A stretch of 20,947 nucleotides of DNA from JAIQFR01 sp041494445. GTDB taxonomy: Bacteria > Acidobacteriota > Polarisedimenticolia > Polarisedimenticolales > JAIQFR01. How positions within the stretch are numbered: position 1 is the stretch's first letter; each line of letters starts with the position of its first letter. Positions 1-9,333 of the stretch are shown one piece after another. A program made the translations under genes and the position numbers. Below the pieces are notes generated by a model. The model saw only the letters and a program-made list of their open reading frames with translations, searched no databases and was not told the DNA's origin. The stretch lies in contig JBGQAU010000059.1 in the NCBI GenBank assembly GCA_041494445.1, positions 1 through 20,947 on the forward strand, in the 5' to 3' direction.

Positions 1-762
1 CCCCTTGACCTTCGACAGCTCCTTGTAAACCGCCCCGAACCCCTGGCCGAGCTGCGACATCGCCCCCTGTGCGGCCTTCGCCATCGCCTGCATCTCCTGC
101 GCGTCGAGCCCCATCGCCTCCGCCAGCCTCGCGTTGAACGCTTGGAGCTCCTGGAGCTGCGGCGTCACCGGCGTGGCCCAGGTGTCCAGAGTGTAGATGT
201 TCTTGCAGGTCTGCTTCGACTCCTCGTTGTGGCACGCCTGGGTCCCGGTGACGACCGCCTCCTCGCTCGGGAAGCCATTCACGTCCTCTTTCCGGCCGGT
301 GCGATTCGCCTCCACCTGAACGGGATCGCATTTCAACGGGGGCTCGCGGCGCTCCGCCTCGGGGGGGCGCTCCGCCTCGCCGGCGCTCGGCATCTCGCCC
401 ATGAGGTCCTTGAACGACTCGAAGGGGATCTCGGTGTAGCTCTTGCTGCGGAAGTCGATTTGGTAGCTGAGCCGGCGATCGATCCGGGTGATGGACGCGG
501 CCTTCATCCCCTCCTCGCCGGTGAAGCGCTTCGCCAGCCTCCCGGTGAACTTCGTCGCGGAATCCTGCCGCATCTTGTCGCCTGAAACGACGAGGGTGGT
601 CGTCCCCTCGCTCGCCATGCGGCCGCGCTCGCCGAACCCGTCGAAGACCGTCTTTTCGCTCACCGTCACGTCCGCCCGCGCCGTGCCGGCGGCCAGACCG
701 CACGCCAGGGACAGAGCCGCTCCGGCGGCAACGGCCATGGCGCCACTCCACGTCCTCGTCAT
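1..762 (-). CDS. Secreted DUF4412-like protein, C-terminus beyond the left edge
   Basis: An open frame runs leftward from ATG at 762 to the window edge, giving 254 codons without a stop, so the 3' end is missing. AAGGAGGG lies just upstream of the ATG. The N-terminus is a clear Sec signal peptide of about 30 residues, with a hydrophobic Ala/Leu core and a likely cleavage after ...GTARA. The mature part begins with beta-rich sequence (VTVSEKTVFDGFG, then GTTTLVVSGDKMRQDS and RRLSYQIDFRSKSYTEIPF), the style of DUF4412-type periplasmic proteins that read out a metal- or lipid-like cargo of unknown identity. The middle is Glu/Pro-rich with a small repeat (EAERPPEAERREPP). A later part contains three cysteines and ends in a Met/Ala/Gln-rich helical stretch. 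The family assignment is by general resemblance only, and the function is unknown. A candidate promoter lies at 829-857. Confidence 0.75.
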   Translation of the reverse strand, partial: MTRTWSGAMAVAAGAALSLACGLAAGTARADVTVSEKTVFDGFGERGRMASEGTTTLVVSGDKMRQDSATKFTGRLAKRFTGEEGMKAASITRIDRRLSYQIDFRSKSYTEIPFESFKDLMGEMPSAGEAERPPEAERREPPLKCDPVQVEANRTGRKEDVNGFPSEEAVVTGTQACHNEESKQTCKNIYTLDTWATPVTPQLQELQAFNARLAEAMGLDAQEMQAMAKAAQGAMSQLGQGFGAVYKELSKVKG

Positions 763-828
763 CGCTTCCCTCCTTCGGCCGTCCGCGCGAGTCCCGCGCG
801 CTCCGACGGTGTCTTCATGAGTCGTGTG

Positions 829-857
829 AGCCTAGGCCCACGGGCCGGACACGTCAA
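829..857 (-). promoter_or_regulatory. Candidate sigma70 promoter of the left-edge gene
   Basis: On the minus strand TTGACG (857-852) is followed after exactly 17 bp by TAGGCT (834-829). The -35 is close to consensus and the -10 is a weak but GC-genome-typical match. The predicted start of transcription near 822 gives a leader of about 60 nt before the ATG at 762. Confidence 0.4.
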
Positions 858-942
858 GGCACCGGGGCCGCGCGGGAACTCCCGCGCCTCGGCCCTGTCC
901 AACTTCGGGAGCCCGGTGGGCGGGCGGAAAGGAGCAGCGGCC

Positions 943-1833
943 ATGACGAACCCGACGATGAACGCCCTGCGGTCCACGCGGGGGATGCGCCTGCCGGCGC
1001 TCGCGGTCCTTCTCCTCTCGGCGATCCTGAGCGGTCCCGCGAGGGCGCTCGACGCCGGCGCCTATTCCATGGAAGTCCTCGTGGACGGCCGGCCCCTCGG
1101 CGAGTACGCCGCCCGGCGCACGACCTACGTCGAGGCGTCGAAGGGGCACGAGTTCGCGATCCGTCTCCGCAACAGGACCGGCGCGCGGATCGCGGTCGCC
1201 CTGTCCGTTGACGGCCTGAACTCCATCGACGCACGGACCACGACGGCACGGGACGCGCGGAAGTGGATCCTCGACCCGTTCGAGACCGTGACGATCTCCG
1301 GCTGGCAGACCGGTTCGCGCACCGCCAGGCGGTTCTTCTTCACCACGGAGGAGCGGTCGTACGGGGCGTGGCTCGGGAAGACCGGGAACCTCGGCGTCAT
1401 CGCCGCGGCGGTATTCCGCGAGAAGCGTCCCGAGCCTTCGCCCTGGTCCGGCATCACGAAGCCGTGGGGCGGGCCGGCCCTTCCCCCGGGCGCGGACAAC
1501 GGGCGTCTGGCCGGGTCCGCCGCGGGAGAGGCGCGAGACGAGGCCGAGGCGGCGCCGCCGTCGTCGCGGTCCAAGGCGGTCGAGCAACGGGCGGTCTCGG
1601 AGGATCTCGCCGCGACCGGGATCGGCCGCGAGACGAGCCACCCGGTCATAGAGGTCGAGTTCGCGGCCGAGGAGTCCCCGTGCGCGGTGCTGCAGGTCCG
1701 CTACGAGTACCGCGATGCTCTGATCCGCCTCGGCGTGCTCCCTGAGCACGCGCCGATCGACGATCCGCTGGCCCGACGGGAGGGCGCCCGCGGCTTCCGG
1801 GAGCCGGAATTCGCCCCCGATCCGTACCGCTGA
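943..1833 (+). CDS. Secreted protein of unknown function, 296 aa
   Basis: The frame opens at 817, but ATG 943 is preferred. It has AAAGGAG eight bases upstream and opens directly into a signal peptide (MRLPALAVLLLSAILSGPARA, core ending near residue 35). Residues about 36-160 form a compact beta-rich domain ending in a striking block, WQTGSRTARRFFFTTEERSY followed by GAWLGKTGNLGVIAAAVFRE (about 118-161), that looks strongly conserved. Residues 161-230 are Pro/Gly/Ala/Glu-rich and probably disordered. The last 60 residues (from VIEVEFAAEE) form a second short domain with a lone Cys and the pattern VRYEYRDALIRLGVLP. I recall similar uncharacterised proteins in high-GC bacteria but no named family. 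The gene diverges from the left-edge gene and converges with the FKBP gene, with only 12 bp between stops. Confidence 0.75.
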   Translation: MTNPTMNALRSTRGMRLPALAVLLLSAILSGPARALDAGAYSMEVLVDGRPLGEYAARRTTYVEASKGHEFAIRLRNRTGARIAVALSVDGLNSIDARTTTARDARKWILDPFETVTISGWQTGSRTARRFFFTTEERSYGAWLGKTGNLGVIAAAVFREKRPEPSPWSGITKPWGGPALPPGADNGRLAGSAAGEARDEAEAAPPSSRSKAVEQRAVSEDLAATGIGRETSHPVIEVEFAAEESPCAVLQVRYEYRDALIRLGVLPEHAPIDDPLARREGARGFREPEFAPDPYR

Positions 1834-1845
1834 CGTCGGGGAGTT

Positions 1846-2607
1846 CTACTTCTTGGTCTCGGGCTTGCTCTCGGGCTTGGGCTCCGGCTTGGTCGCGGGC
1901 TTGAGCTCTTTCAGCTCTTTCTTGATCTCGAGGAGCTCGACCTCGAACACGAGGGTCGCACCCGGCTTGATCCCGCGCTGGCCCTGGTCGCCGTAAGCGA
2001 TGTCCGAGGGGCACACGAGCTTGCTCTTGCCGCCGACTTTCATGAGCTGAAATCCCTCGGTCCAGCACGGGACCACCTGGTTGAGTCCGAACTCCACCGG
2101 CTCGCCACGGTTGACTGAGCTGTCGAACACGGTGCCGTCGACGAGCGTCCCGTGATAGTGGACCTTCACCTTGTCGGTCGCCTTCGGGCTCTCGCCGGTG
2201 CCCGGCTTGATCTCGAGGTAGACGAGGCCTGACGGCTTCTTCACCGCCCCTTTCTCGGCTGCGGCCTTCTCCGCGTACTCCTGCCCCGCCTTCTTCTCGC
2301 CGGCGGTCATGCCAGCGGTGCGGGCCTTGGCGAGCTCGTCGAGCTTCGGACCGAAGGTCTGCAGGTCCGCCTTCTTCTCGTGGCCGAGCACGCCGTCGAT
2401 CAGGCCGGCCTTGACGATTTCCAGGTCGGCAGCCGACAGATTGAAGGGCGCGACTTTAATGCTCAGCCAGATGCCGAGGGCGTAGAGCGTCTTCTGCTCG
2501 TCGGTGTCGAGCGCGGGGCCCGCGGCCGAAGCGGGGGCCGGGGCCTGGGCCCAGACGGGTACGGCCAGCAAGAGAACGGCGGTCAGGAACGCGGCGATGA
2601 GCTTCAT
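1846..2607 (-). CDS. Periplasmic FKBP-type peptidyl-prolyl cis-trans isomerase
   Basis: The 253-aa product has a 20-22 residue signal peptide (core FLTAVLLLAVPVWA), a helical FKBP_N dimerisation-type domain (about 34-115) and a C-terminal FKBP domain (about 126-229). This is the FkpA/Mip architecture of periplasmic or cell-surface foldases. Active-site residues of the FKBP fold are visible: Y151, F161-D162, F173, W182 in VVPCWTEG, Y205 in SDIAYGD, and F221. The protein should catalyse prolyl isomerisation and assist folding of exported proteins. The last 20 residues are a charged Pro/Lys/Glu tail (PEPKPESKPETKK), unusual for the family and possibly wall-interacting. AAGGAG precedes the ATG. 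It sits back to back with glgX. Assignment to fkpA rather than mip cannot be made from sequence alone. Confidence 0.92.
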   Translation of the reverse strand: MKLIAAFLTAVLLLAVPVWAQAPAPASAAGPALDTDEQKTLYALGIWLSIKVAPFNLSAADLEIVKAGLIDGVLGHEKKADLQTFGPKLDELAKARTAGMTAGEKKAGQEYAEKAAAEKGAVKKPSGLVYLEIKPGTGESPKATDKVKVHYHGTLVDGTVFDSSVNRGEPVEFGLNQVVPCWTEGFQLMKVGGKSKLVCPSDIAYGDQGQRGIKPGATLVFEVELLEIKKELKELKPATKPEPKPESKPETKK

Positions 2608-2663
2608 GAACCTTGCTCCTTGAGGGGCGAATCCCCGTGGCGGAGATCCGCGGCCAGCCGCGC

Positions 2664-2669
2664 ACTATA
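2664..2669 (-). promoter_or_regulatory. Candidate extended -10 promoter of the FKBP gene
   Basis: The minus strand reads TGCTATAGT, an extended -10 (TGn before TATAGT at 2669-2664). No good -35 is found 17 bp upstream, as expected for an extended -10 type. A start near 2657 gives a leader of about 50 nt. Confidence 0.35.
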
Positions 2670-2756
2670 GCAGATGACGCGGCCCCGCGGGTCGGCTGCG
2701 GCATGGGAAGCCTCGGCCGGTTTTTCTGGCATGATGGCTCACACGGAGGGAACCTC

Positions 2757-4892
<2,136 letters not shown>

Positions 4893-4917
4893 TGTGCCGA
4901 GGGTCCCGTCGTCCGCG

Positions 4918-5709
4918 TCACGGTACCGGGAACGCCGCCGCGATCGGCGGCAGCGGCGGGTCGCCCGGGTAGCCGACACGTTCCAGGAACAACCCCGATG
5001 GGGGCGCGGTCCATTCGGCCACGGTCCCGCCGTCCGCCGAGATCGCCAGCCCCCGCAGCAGGCCCTCGAGATCGGCGGGACGAAGCTCCCCCGCGCCCAC
5101 GCGCACCAGGATCCCGACGACGCGGCGGACCATCCTCCAGAGGAAGTGCGAAGCGGAGAGGCGAATCAGGATCAGGGAGCCCTCGGTGGCCACCTTAACG
5201 GAGTCCACCACCACGATCGTGCTGGTCTGGTCGTCCGGCTTCTCGCAGAGGAGGGCGAAGTCGTGCCGCCCCGGGACGAGCGCGGCGGCCTTCCGCATCC
5301 GGTCCGCGTCCAGCGGGCGCCTCACCCACCAGACGTACCTCTTCGCGAAAGCCGTCCGCCGCCGGGAGATCTGGTAGAGGTATGTCCTCGACGTCGCCGA
5401 GTGGCGCGCGTGGAAGCGGTCCGACTCCGGCGCGATCGACAGGAGATGGATGTCCGACGGCAGCGCCTCGTTGACCTGGCGGAGGAGCTTGTCCGGATCG
5501 ATCCGCCGCCTTAGACGCAGGTGCGCGGTCTGCGCCAGCGCGTGCACTCCCGCGTCGGTCCGGCCCGCGCCGCCCAGCTCGAGGATCTCTCCCACCGCCT
5601 CCGCGACCACGCGCCTCAGCTCCCCCGCCACGGTCCGCGCGTTCTTCTGCGCCTGCCACCCGCGGTAGCGGGTCCCGTCGAACTCCAGGGTCAGGCGATA
5701 GGTCGGCAC
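4918..5709 (-). CDS. truA: tRNA pseudouridine(38-40) synthase TruA
   Basis: The 263-aa product isomerises uridines 38-40 in the tRNA anticodon stem to pseudouridine. The N-terminus (YRLTLEFDGTRYRGWQAQ) and the catalytic block GGAGRTDAGVHALAQTAHL with Asp52 are diagnostic. Further TruA landmarks are FHARHSATSRTYLYQI and SHFLWRMVRRVVGIL. Length matches the family. The start is GTG at 5709. A nearby ATG at 5718 is in another frame, and no Shine-Dalgarno is present. A CATAAT -10-like box ends 6 bp before the GTG, so the mRNA may be leaderless. The gene is convergent with glgX and divergent from the ferritin-like gene. Confidence 0.95.
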   Translation of the reverse strand: MPTYRLTLEFDGTRYRGWQAQKNARTVAGELRRVVAEAVGEILELGGAGRTDAGVHALAQTAHLRLRRRIDPDKLLRQVNEALPSDIHLLSIAPESDRFHARHSATSRTYLYQISRRRTAFAKRYVWWVRRPLDADRMRKAAALVPGRHDFALLCEKPDDQTSTIVVVDSVKVATEGSLILIRLSASHFLWRMVRRVVGILVRVGAGELRPADLEGLLRGLAISADGGTVAEWTAPPSGLFLERVGYPGDPPLPPIAAAFPVP

Positions 5710-5713
5710 GGCG

Positions 5714-5755
5714 CCATTATGCAGCGGCGTCCGCGCGCCGGAATCTGCATAATGG
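5714..5755. promoter_or_regulatory. Perfect 11-bp inverted repeat in the divergent truA/ferritin promoter region
   Basis: CCATTATGCAG (5714-5724) and its exact reverse complement CTGCATAATGG (5745-5755) are separated by 20 bp of GC-rich sequence. Each arm contains CATAAT, a good -10 box facing outwards: leftward toward truA (start at the GTG itself) and rightward toward the ferritin-like gene (start near 5760, leader about 76 nt). The arms may be a pair of divergent -10 boxes, a dyad operator 31 bp apart for a regulator, or both. The arrangement is seen directly; the role is inferred. Confidence 0.5.
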
Positions 5756-5835
5756 GAGTTCGGGATCGCCCGCGACGGGAGGCGTCCCGCGGAAGCTCGT
5801 CACGAACGCGCCCGCATGGGGGCGAGGAGACCAGG

Positions 5836-6252
5836 ATGAAGAACGAGGAACTGATCGGCCTGCTCAACCAGGGCATCGAACTCGAGTACCAGGCTTTCCT
5901 GCAGTACTACTACCAGTCGCTGAGGCTGAAGGGTCTCGAGACCGCGCCGCTTCGCGAGATGCTGGCGGCGGAGGCCGACGCGGAGCTCGGGCACGCGAAA
6001 GCGCTAGCGGAGCGCGTCGTGGCCCTCGGCGGCGAGCCCTCCATGAAGATCGCCCCGGTGAAGATCGGCAAGTCCCCCAAGGAGATGATCAAGTACGACC
6101 TGGAGCGCGAAGCCAAGGCCATCGCTCTCTATCGCAAGATCGTGAAGTCTCTGCACGGGACCCAGGGGTACGAGCTGACTTACCTCCTTGTGCTCAGGAT
6201 TCTTGGCGACGAGCTGAAGGACGTGGAAGAATTCGAAGCTTTCTTGGGGTAA
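5836..6252 (+). CDS. Small ferritin-like (bacterioferritin-type) four-helix protein
   Basis: The 138-aa product starts at ATG 5836 behind GAGGAGA. The frame is open further upstream, but only this start gives the family N-terminus (MKNEELIGLLNQGIELEYQA). Helical heptads cover the whole length, as in the ferritin-like superfamily. Aligned by spacing to bacterioferritin, the di-iron ligands would be E17, E50, H53 (ExxH in AELGHAK), E92 and E126. The position of the last ligand, His in the usual ExxH, is D129 in GDELKDVEEF. It may store or oxidise iron or be a ferritin-like protein with altered metal chemistry. The heme-binding Met of true bacterioferritins cannot be identified with confidence. 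The leader contains a small hairpin (CGGGA-GGCG-TCCCG, 5776-5789). Confidence 0.8.
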   Translation: MKNEELIGLLNQGIELEYQAFLQYYYQSLRLKGLETAPLREMLAAEADAELGHAKALAERVVALGGEPSMKIAPVKIGKSPKEMIKYDLEREAKAIALYRKIVKSLHGTQGYELTYLLVLRILGDELKDVEEFEAFLG

Positions 6253-6271
6253 GTGGCCACAAATACACCGC

Positions 6272-6320
6272 CCCCCGGCGAAACCGAGGGGCAGTTGATC
6301 TCAGGACCAGCGCCGGTCCT
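6272..6320. terminator. Two hairpins between convergent genes
   Basis: The gap between the ferritin-like gene and the convergent Gate-domain gene contains a 7-bp stem with one bulge (6272-6291, CCCCCGG against CCGAGGGG) and a perfect 6-bp inverted repeat AGGACC/GGTCCT (6303-6320, 6-nt loop). Neither is followed by a real T tract, so Rho-independent termination is only a possibility. Confidence 0.3.
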
Positions 6321-6359
6321 TACTCGCTTCATGTTGGATACCGGCCGGGTAGGGGGCTG

Positions 6360-7316
6360 TCAAGCGCTTTCCCTCAGGAATCGTTCGCGCGCACGTCGCA
6401 AGCGGCGGTTGGCACGGACGGCCAAAGCTGCCGCGATGGGGCGGGGAACCAGGATCCAGGTCAGGTGGGCGCCGATCGCCAGGAAGAGGAGCGTGTCCTC
6501 GAGCAGGGAGTGGCTGATCGCGACCGACACGTTGAAGTCCTCCAGCTCGTCGGGCCGGAACCGACCCGGCTCCCGCGACTCGTCGATGATCAGGCCGGCT
6601 CCGAAGGCCAAGCCGAGGATCGTCGCGGTCAGCCAGAGGAGCGCCACGTTGTCCGAGAGGGCGAGGAACCGCATCGCGGGCGAAAAGGACCGGGACAGGA
6701 TCTCGAAGACGCCGAACGCGCGCATCGTCTCGGTCCCTATCGTCAGCGAAACGACGATCACGTAGATCTTGAGAAGAAGCCGGGCGATGCCGAGCGCCCA
6801 CGACGAGACGAACTCGGCGAGGCCGGCGCCGGCCGGTCCCACCGTGGTCTGGACGACGACGACTCCCTGCTCGCCGTGCCGCAGAAGCTGCCAGAGGAGG
6901 GCGCCGAGCACCACCGCTCCGGCGATCCGGAGCAGCGCCATGCGGATTCCCGAGGTCCCCGAGCGCGCCTGGACCGCGGACTCGACGACCAGATTGTGCG
7001 CGGTGAGGACCATCAGGGCGAGTACGGTCATCTGCACGCCGGTCAGCGGGATCGATGACGACGCCGCGATCGCACCGTAGACGCCGACGAGGGAGCCGGA
7101 GACCAGGGCGACCGCGGCCTCGCCGGGAAGGCCGAAGACGCCCATCGCCGGCGAGAGAATCCTCCCGAGCCAGGCGAGCGCGCCGGCCCTCTGCAAGGCC
7201 GCAACCGCCGCCGAGAGGGGGACGATGATCTTGGTGAGGAACCACGCGGTCCTTAGACCGCGCGTCGCCCCCGCGAGGCAGGCGCGACCGAACCGGCTCT
7301 CGTGGTCGCTCGTCAT
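6360..7316 (-). CDS. Nucleoside-recognition (Gate) domain membrane protein
   Basis: The 318-aa integral membrane protein has about eight hydrophobic segments arranged as two similar halves. Half one contains LSPAMGVFGLPGEAAVALVS followed by GSLVGVYGAIAAS (about 57-90). Half two contains SRSFSPAMRFLALSDNVALL (about 213-235). The paired SPAMxxxGLP / SPAMRFLAL-type motifs are the mark of Gate/nucleoside-recognition proteins (as in SpmA, SpmB and YjiH), whose substrate is generally unknown. The C-terminus is Arg-rich and cytoplasmic by the positive-inside rule. ATG 7316 has no good Shine-Dalgarno. It lies 36 bp after the barrel-like gene on the same strand, so the two are probably co-transcribed. 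Confidence 0.75.
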   Translation of the reverse strand: MTSDHESRFGRACLAGATRGLRTAWFLTKIIVPLSAAVAALQRAGALAWLGRILSPAMGVFGLPGEAAVALVSGSLVGVYGAIAASSSIPLTGVQMTVLALMVLTAHNLVVESAVQARSGTSGIRMALLRIAGAVVLGALLWQLLRHGEQGVVVVQTTVGPAGAGLAEFVSSWALGIARLLLKIYVIVVSLTIGTETMRAFGVFEILSRSFSPAMRFLALSDNVALLWLTATILGLAFGAGLIIDESREPGRFRPDELEDFNVSVAISHSLLEDTLLFLAIGAHLTWILVPRPIAAALAVRANRRLRRARERFLRESA

Positions 7317-7352
7317 GGACGATGGGGCAAGGTCCGAGGCGGCTCCAGGACC

Positions 7353-7913
7353 TCAGCTCCGGTGGAGGAACGCGATGGACCAGGCCGCGGCCACACCGAA
7401 GTCGCTCCTGTCCCCGATTCCGTCGGACCCGTACAGCCTGCTGCGGAACACCAGGAGCGAGATCGCGTAGTGCGGGTCGACGCGCTGGACCACGCGGATC
7501 CGCACCCCCGTGCTGGCGGTCACCTTGTACCTGTAGGTGTCGTCGAGGCCGAAGAGCTTGTCCACGGCGAGGGTCGCGACCGGCGAGTACTTCCGAGCCG
7601 GGTGATATCCGATTCCTCCGATCGCGCCGAGCCCCCATCCGCTCGAGGTCTCTCCCGCGCGTGTCGCCTGCACCCAGGACAGTCGCCCTCCCCCGAAAAA
7701 GCAAAAGCCCTGCCGGAAGGAGTCGCCGAGGGTGAGCCCGGCCGCGACCTGCCGGCTCCCCGGCGCGCTCCCGGCCGTCACGCTGTACTCGTCCACGGCA
7801 AAGTCCTGATCGGCGGCCGTCTTCCCGGCTGGCGCCGGCCCCGCGGCCGAAGCTGCTTGGGAGAGCGGGCCCGCCAGGATGACCGCGATCGCCAGCGTTT
7901 TCTTGAAGCCCAT
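7353..7913 (-). CDS. Small outer-membrane-barrel-like protein, 186 aa
   Basis: ATG 7913 has GGAGGAGG upstream and opens into a signal peptide (KTLAIAVILAGPLSQAASA). The mature protein alternates hydrophobic and polar residues in short Gly/Tyr/Arg-bounded strands (GFCFFGGGRLSWVQATRAG, GLGAIGGIGYHPARKYSPVA, VRIRVVQRVDPHYAISLLVF, DFGVAAAWSIAFLHR), the look of an eight-stranded outer membrane barrel, here only an inference. It does not end in the usual terminal Phe. The same frame remains open far upstream to 9851, but that extension is antisense to two good genes and lacks coding character. It is the first gene of a pair with the Gate-domain membrane protein. Confidence 0.65.
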   Translation of the reverse strand: MGFKKTLAIAVILAGPLSQAASAAGPAPAGKTAADQDFAVDEYSVTAGSAPGSRQVAAGLTLGDSFRQGFCFFGGGRLSWVQATRAGETSSGWGLGAIGGIGYHPARKYSPVATLAVDKLFGLDDTYRYKVTASTGVRIRVVQRVDPHYAISLLVFRSRLYGSDGIGDRSDFGVAAAWSIAFLHRS

Positions 7914-7933
7914 GGAGGGACCTCCTCCCGACG

Positions 7934-7939
7934 ATTGTA
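7934..7939 (-). promoter_or_regulatory. Candidate -10 box for the barrel-like gene
   Basis: Minus-strand TACAAT (five of six consensus bases) lies 20 bp before the ATG at 7913. The predicted transcript starts near 7927 and contains the GGAGGAGG site. The matching -35 is poor. Confidence 0.35.
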
Positions 7940-7991
7940 CCCTCTGCTTCGCCCTGCACGCAGGCGTCTTTTTCCCGCCCTTCACCGCCGA

Positions 7992-8020
7992 TTGCGCCTC
8001 TGTGGGGAGGACCGTATACT
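7992..8020 (+). promoter_or_regulatory. Sigma70-type promoter of the TPR gene
   Basis: TTGCGC (7992-7997), exactly 17 bp, then TATACT (8015-8020). Transcription would start near 8027, only about 7 nt before ATG 8034. The gene has no Shine-Dalgarno, so initiation should be leaderless-like. Confidence 0.55.
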
Positions 8021-8033
8021 CGCCGCCTCGCCC

Positions 8034-9263
8034 ATGCGACAACCCGGTATCGGCCTTCTCCGCCCCGGCGCGCGGCTCCTCGGAATCGCGGCCGCGCTCG
8101 CGCTGCTCGGCGCCGGGGGGGCACCGTCCCCGTCCGACCTCGAGGCGCTCATCAAGGACGGGAAGCTCGAAGAGGCGATCGCCGCCGGCCGGGCCGCGGT
8201 GGAGGCGAGCCCGTCGAACCCGGACCTCCGCGGCGCCCTGGCCCACGCGCTGGCTGCCAAGGGACGCAGCGTGCGGCGCGTCGTGGCGACGACCGTGGAC
8301 GCCGAGGACCTCGTCGTGGGCAAGGCCGCCGTTCCCCGCATCGGCCCCGACAACCCGCCGAAGATCGAGATCGTTTACGACCCGGCGCTCTTCGAAGAGG
8401 CGCTCCGGCACATCCGCGCGGCGATCCGGATGGCGCCGACGCGAAAGGACCTGCGCCTGACGGAGTGCTATCTCCTCACGGACGCGGGGGACGTGGACCG
8501 CGCCGCGGCGGCGGTGCGCGAGGCGCTCTCCGCTCTGCCGCGCGCGCCCTCGCTGGCGCCCGATCTCGCCTCTTTCGGAGTCGAGCGGGCCAAGCGGGGC
8601 GACCCGCGGGGAGGGTTGGTCCTCCTCCAGCCGGTTTCGGAGGCGTTTCCCAACGACGCGCCGCTCGCGGCGGACCGCGGCTTCATCCTCGCCCAGGCCG
8701 ACCGGAAGAAGGAAGCTCTGGCCGAGCTCGATCGCGCCGTGAAACTGGCGCCCGCGGATCTTCGGGTCCTGAGACGACGGGCCACGGCGCTCTCGCTGCT
8801 CCGGGAGTGGAGGCGCGCGCGCGAAGGATGGAAAGTGGCCTTCGAGGCCGGCCGGGAGGAAGGGGACCGGCTCGGCGCGGCGGCCGCGGCGGTGGCTTCC
8901 GACCTCAACACGGCGAAGAACGAGCTTCGGGATCTGGCGGTCCCGGCCTCGTCCGCGGACCCCACGCTCGCCGAGCTCGCCGCGAGCCTCCTGAAGGCCG
9001 CGTCCGCCCCCGCTGCCGCCAGGGGGAACATCGCGCTGGCGAAGAAGCTCGCGGACGGCGGGAAGGAGCTGCTCGCCGTGCCGGTTCTCCATCGGGCGCT
9101 CAAGGCCGATCCCCGGCTTGAGGACGCCGCCTTCCTGCTTGCCGGCATCGAGCGGCGGTTCGGTTTCCCGTCCGTCGCGGAGGCGATCCTGCGCGACGCG
9201 CGGCCCAGGGGGCCTTCCCCCGCGAAGCCGGGGCCGAAGCGCCCGAGCGTCGGTCCGACCTGA
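8034..9263 (+). CDS. Secreted TPR-repeat protein, 409 aa
   Basis: ATG 8034 opens into a signal peptide (LLGIAAALALLGAGGA, residues about 15-30). The rest is Ala/Leu/Glu-rich paired helices typical of tetratricopeptide repeats. TPR-like units are visible around 33-65 (KDGKLEEAIAAGRAAVEASP), 118-170 (EEALRHIRAAIRMAPT and VDRAAAAVREALSALP), 195-275 (ADRKKEALAELDRAVKLAPA) and 340-395 (AVPVLHRALKADPRLEDAAF). Residues 70-115 form a non-TPR insert (VVATTVDAEDLVVGKAAVPR). The C-terminus is a Pro/Lys-rich tail. TPRs are protein-binding scaffolds; no catalytic motif is seen. The frame is open upstream to 7302, but that part is antisense to the barrel-like gene. A divergent promoter pair separates the two. 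Confidence 0.75.
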   Translation: MRQPGIGLLRPGARLLGIAAALALLGAGGAPSPSDLEALIKDGKLEEAIAAGRAAVEASPSNPDLRGALAHALAAKGRSVRRVVATTVDAEDLVVGKAAVPRIGPDNPPKIEIVYDPALFEEALRHIRAAIRMAPTRKDLRLTECYLLTDAGDVDRAAAAVREALSALPRAPSLAPDLASFGVERAKRGDPRGGLVLLQPVSEAFPNDAPLAADRGFILAQADRKKEALAELDRAVKLAPADLRVLRRRATALSLLREWRRAREGWKVAFEAGREEGDRLGAAAAAVASDLNTAKNELRDLAVPASSADPTLAELAASLLKAASAPAAARGNIALAKKLADGGKELLAVPVLHRALKADPRLEDAAFLLAGIERRFGFPSVAEAILRDARPRGPSPAKPGPKRPSVGPT

Positions 9264-9333
9264 GGGGCGAGCCCGCGCGCACCGGGATAGACTGTTTAGG
9301 CGGGCCGGTTCGCCCGCACGGGGGATGCGACCG

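Noticed and set aside
6301..8124. 607-codon minus-strand frame
   Set aside because: Arg/Gly-rich shadow of the Gate and barrel-like genes in another frame.
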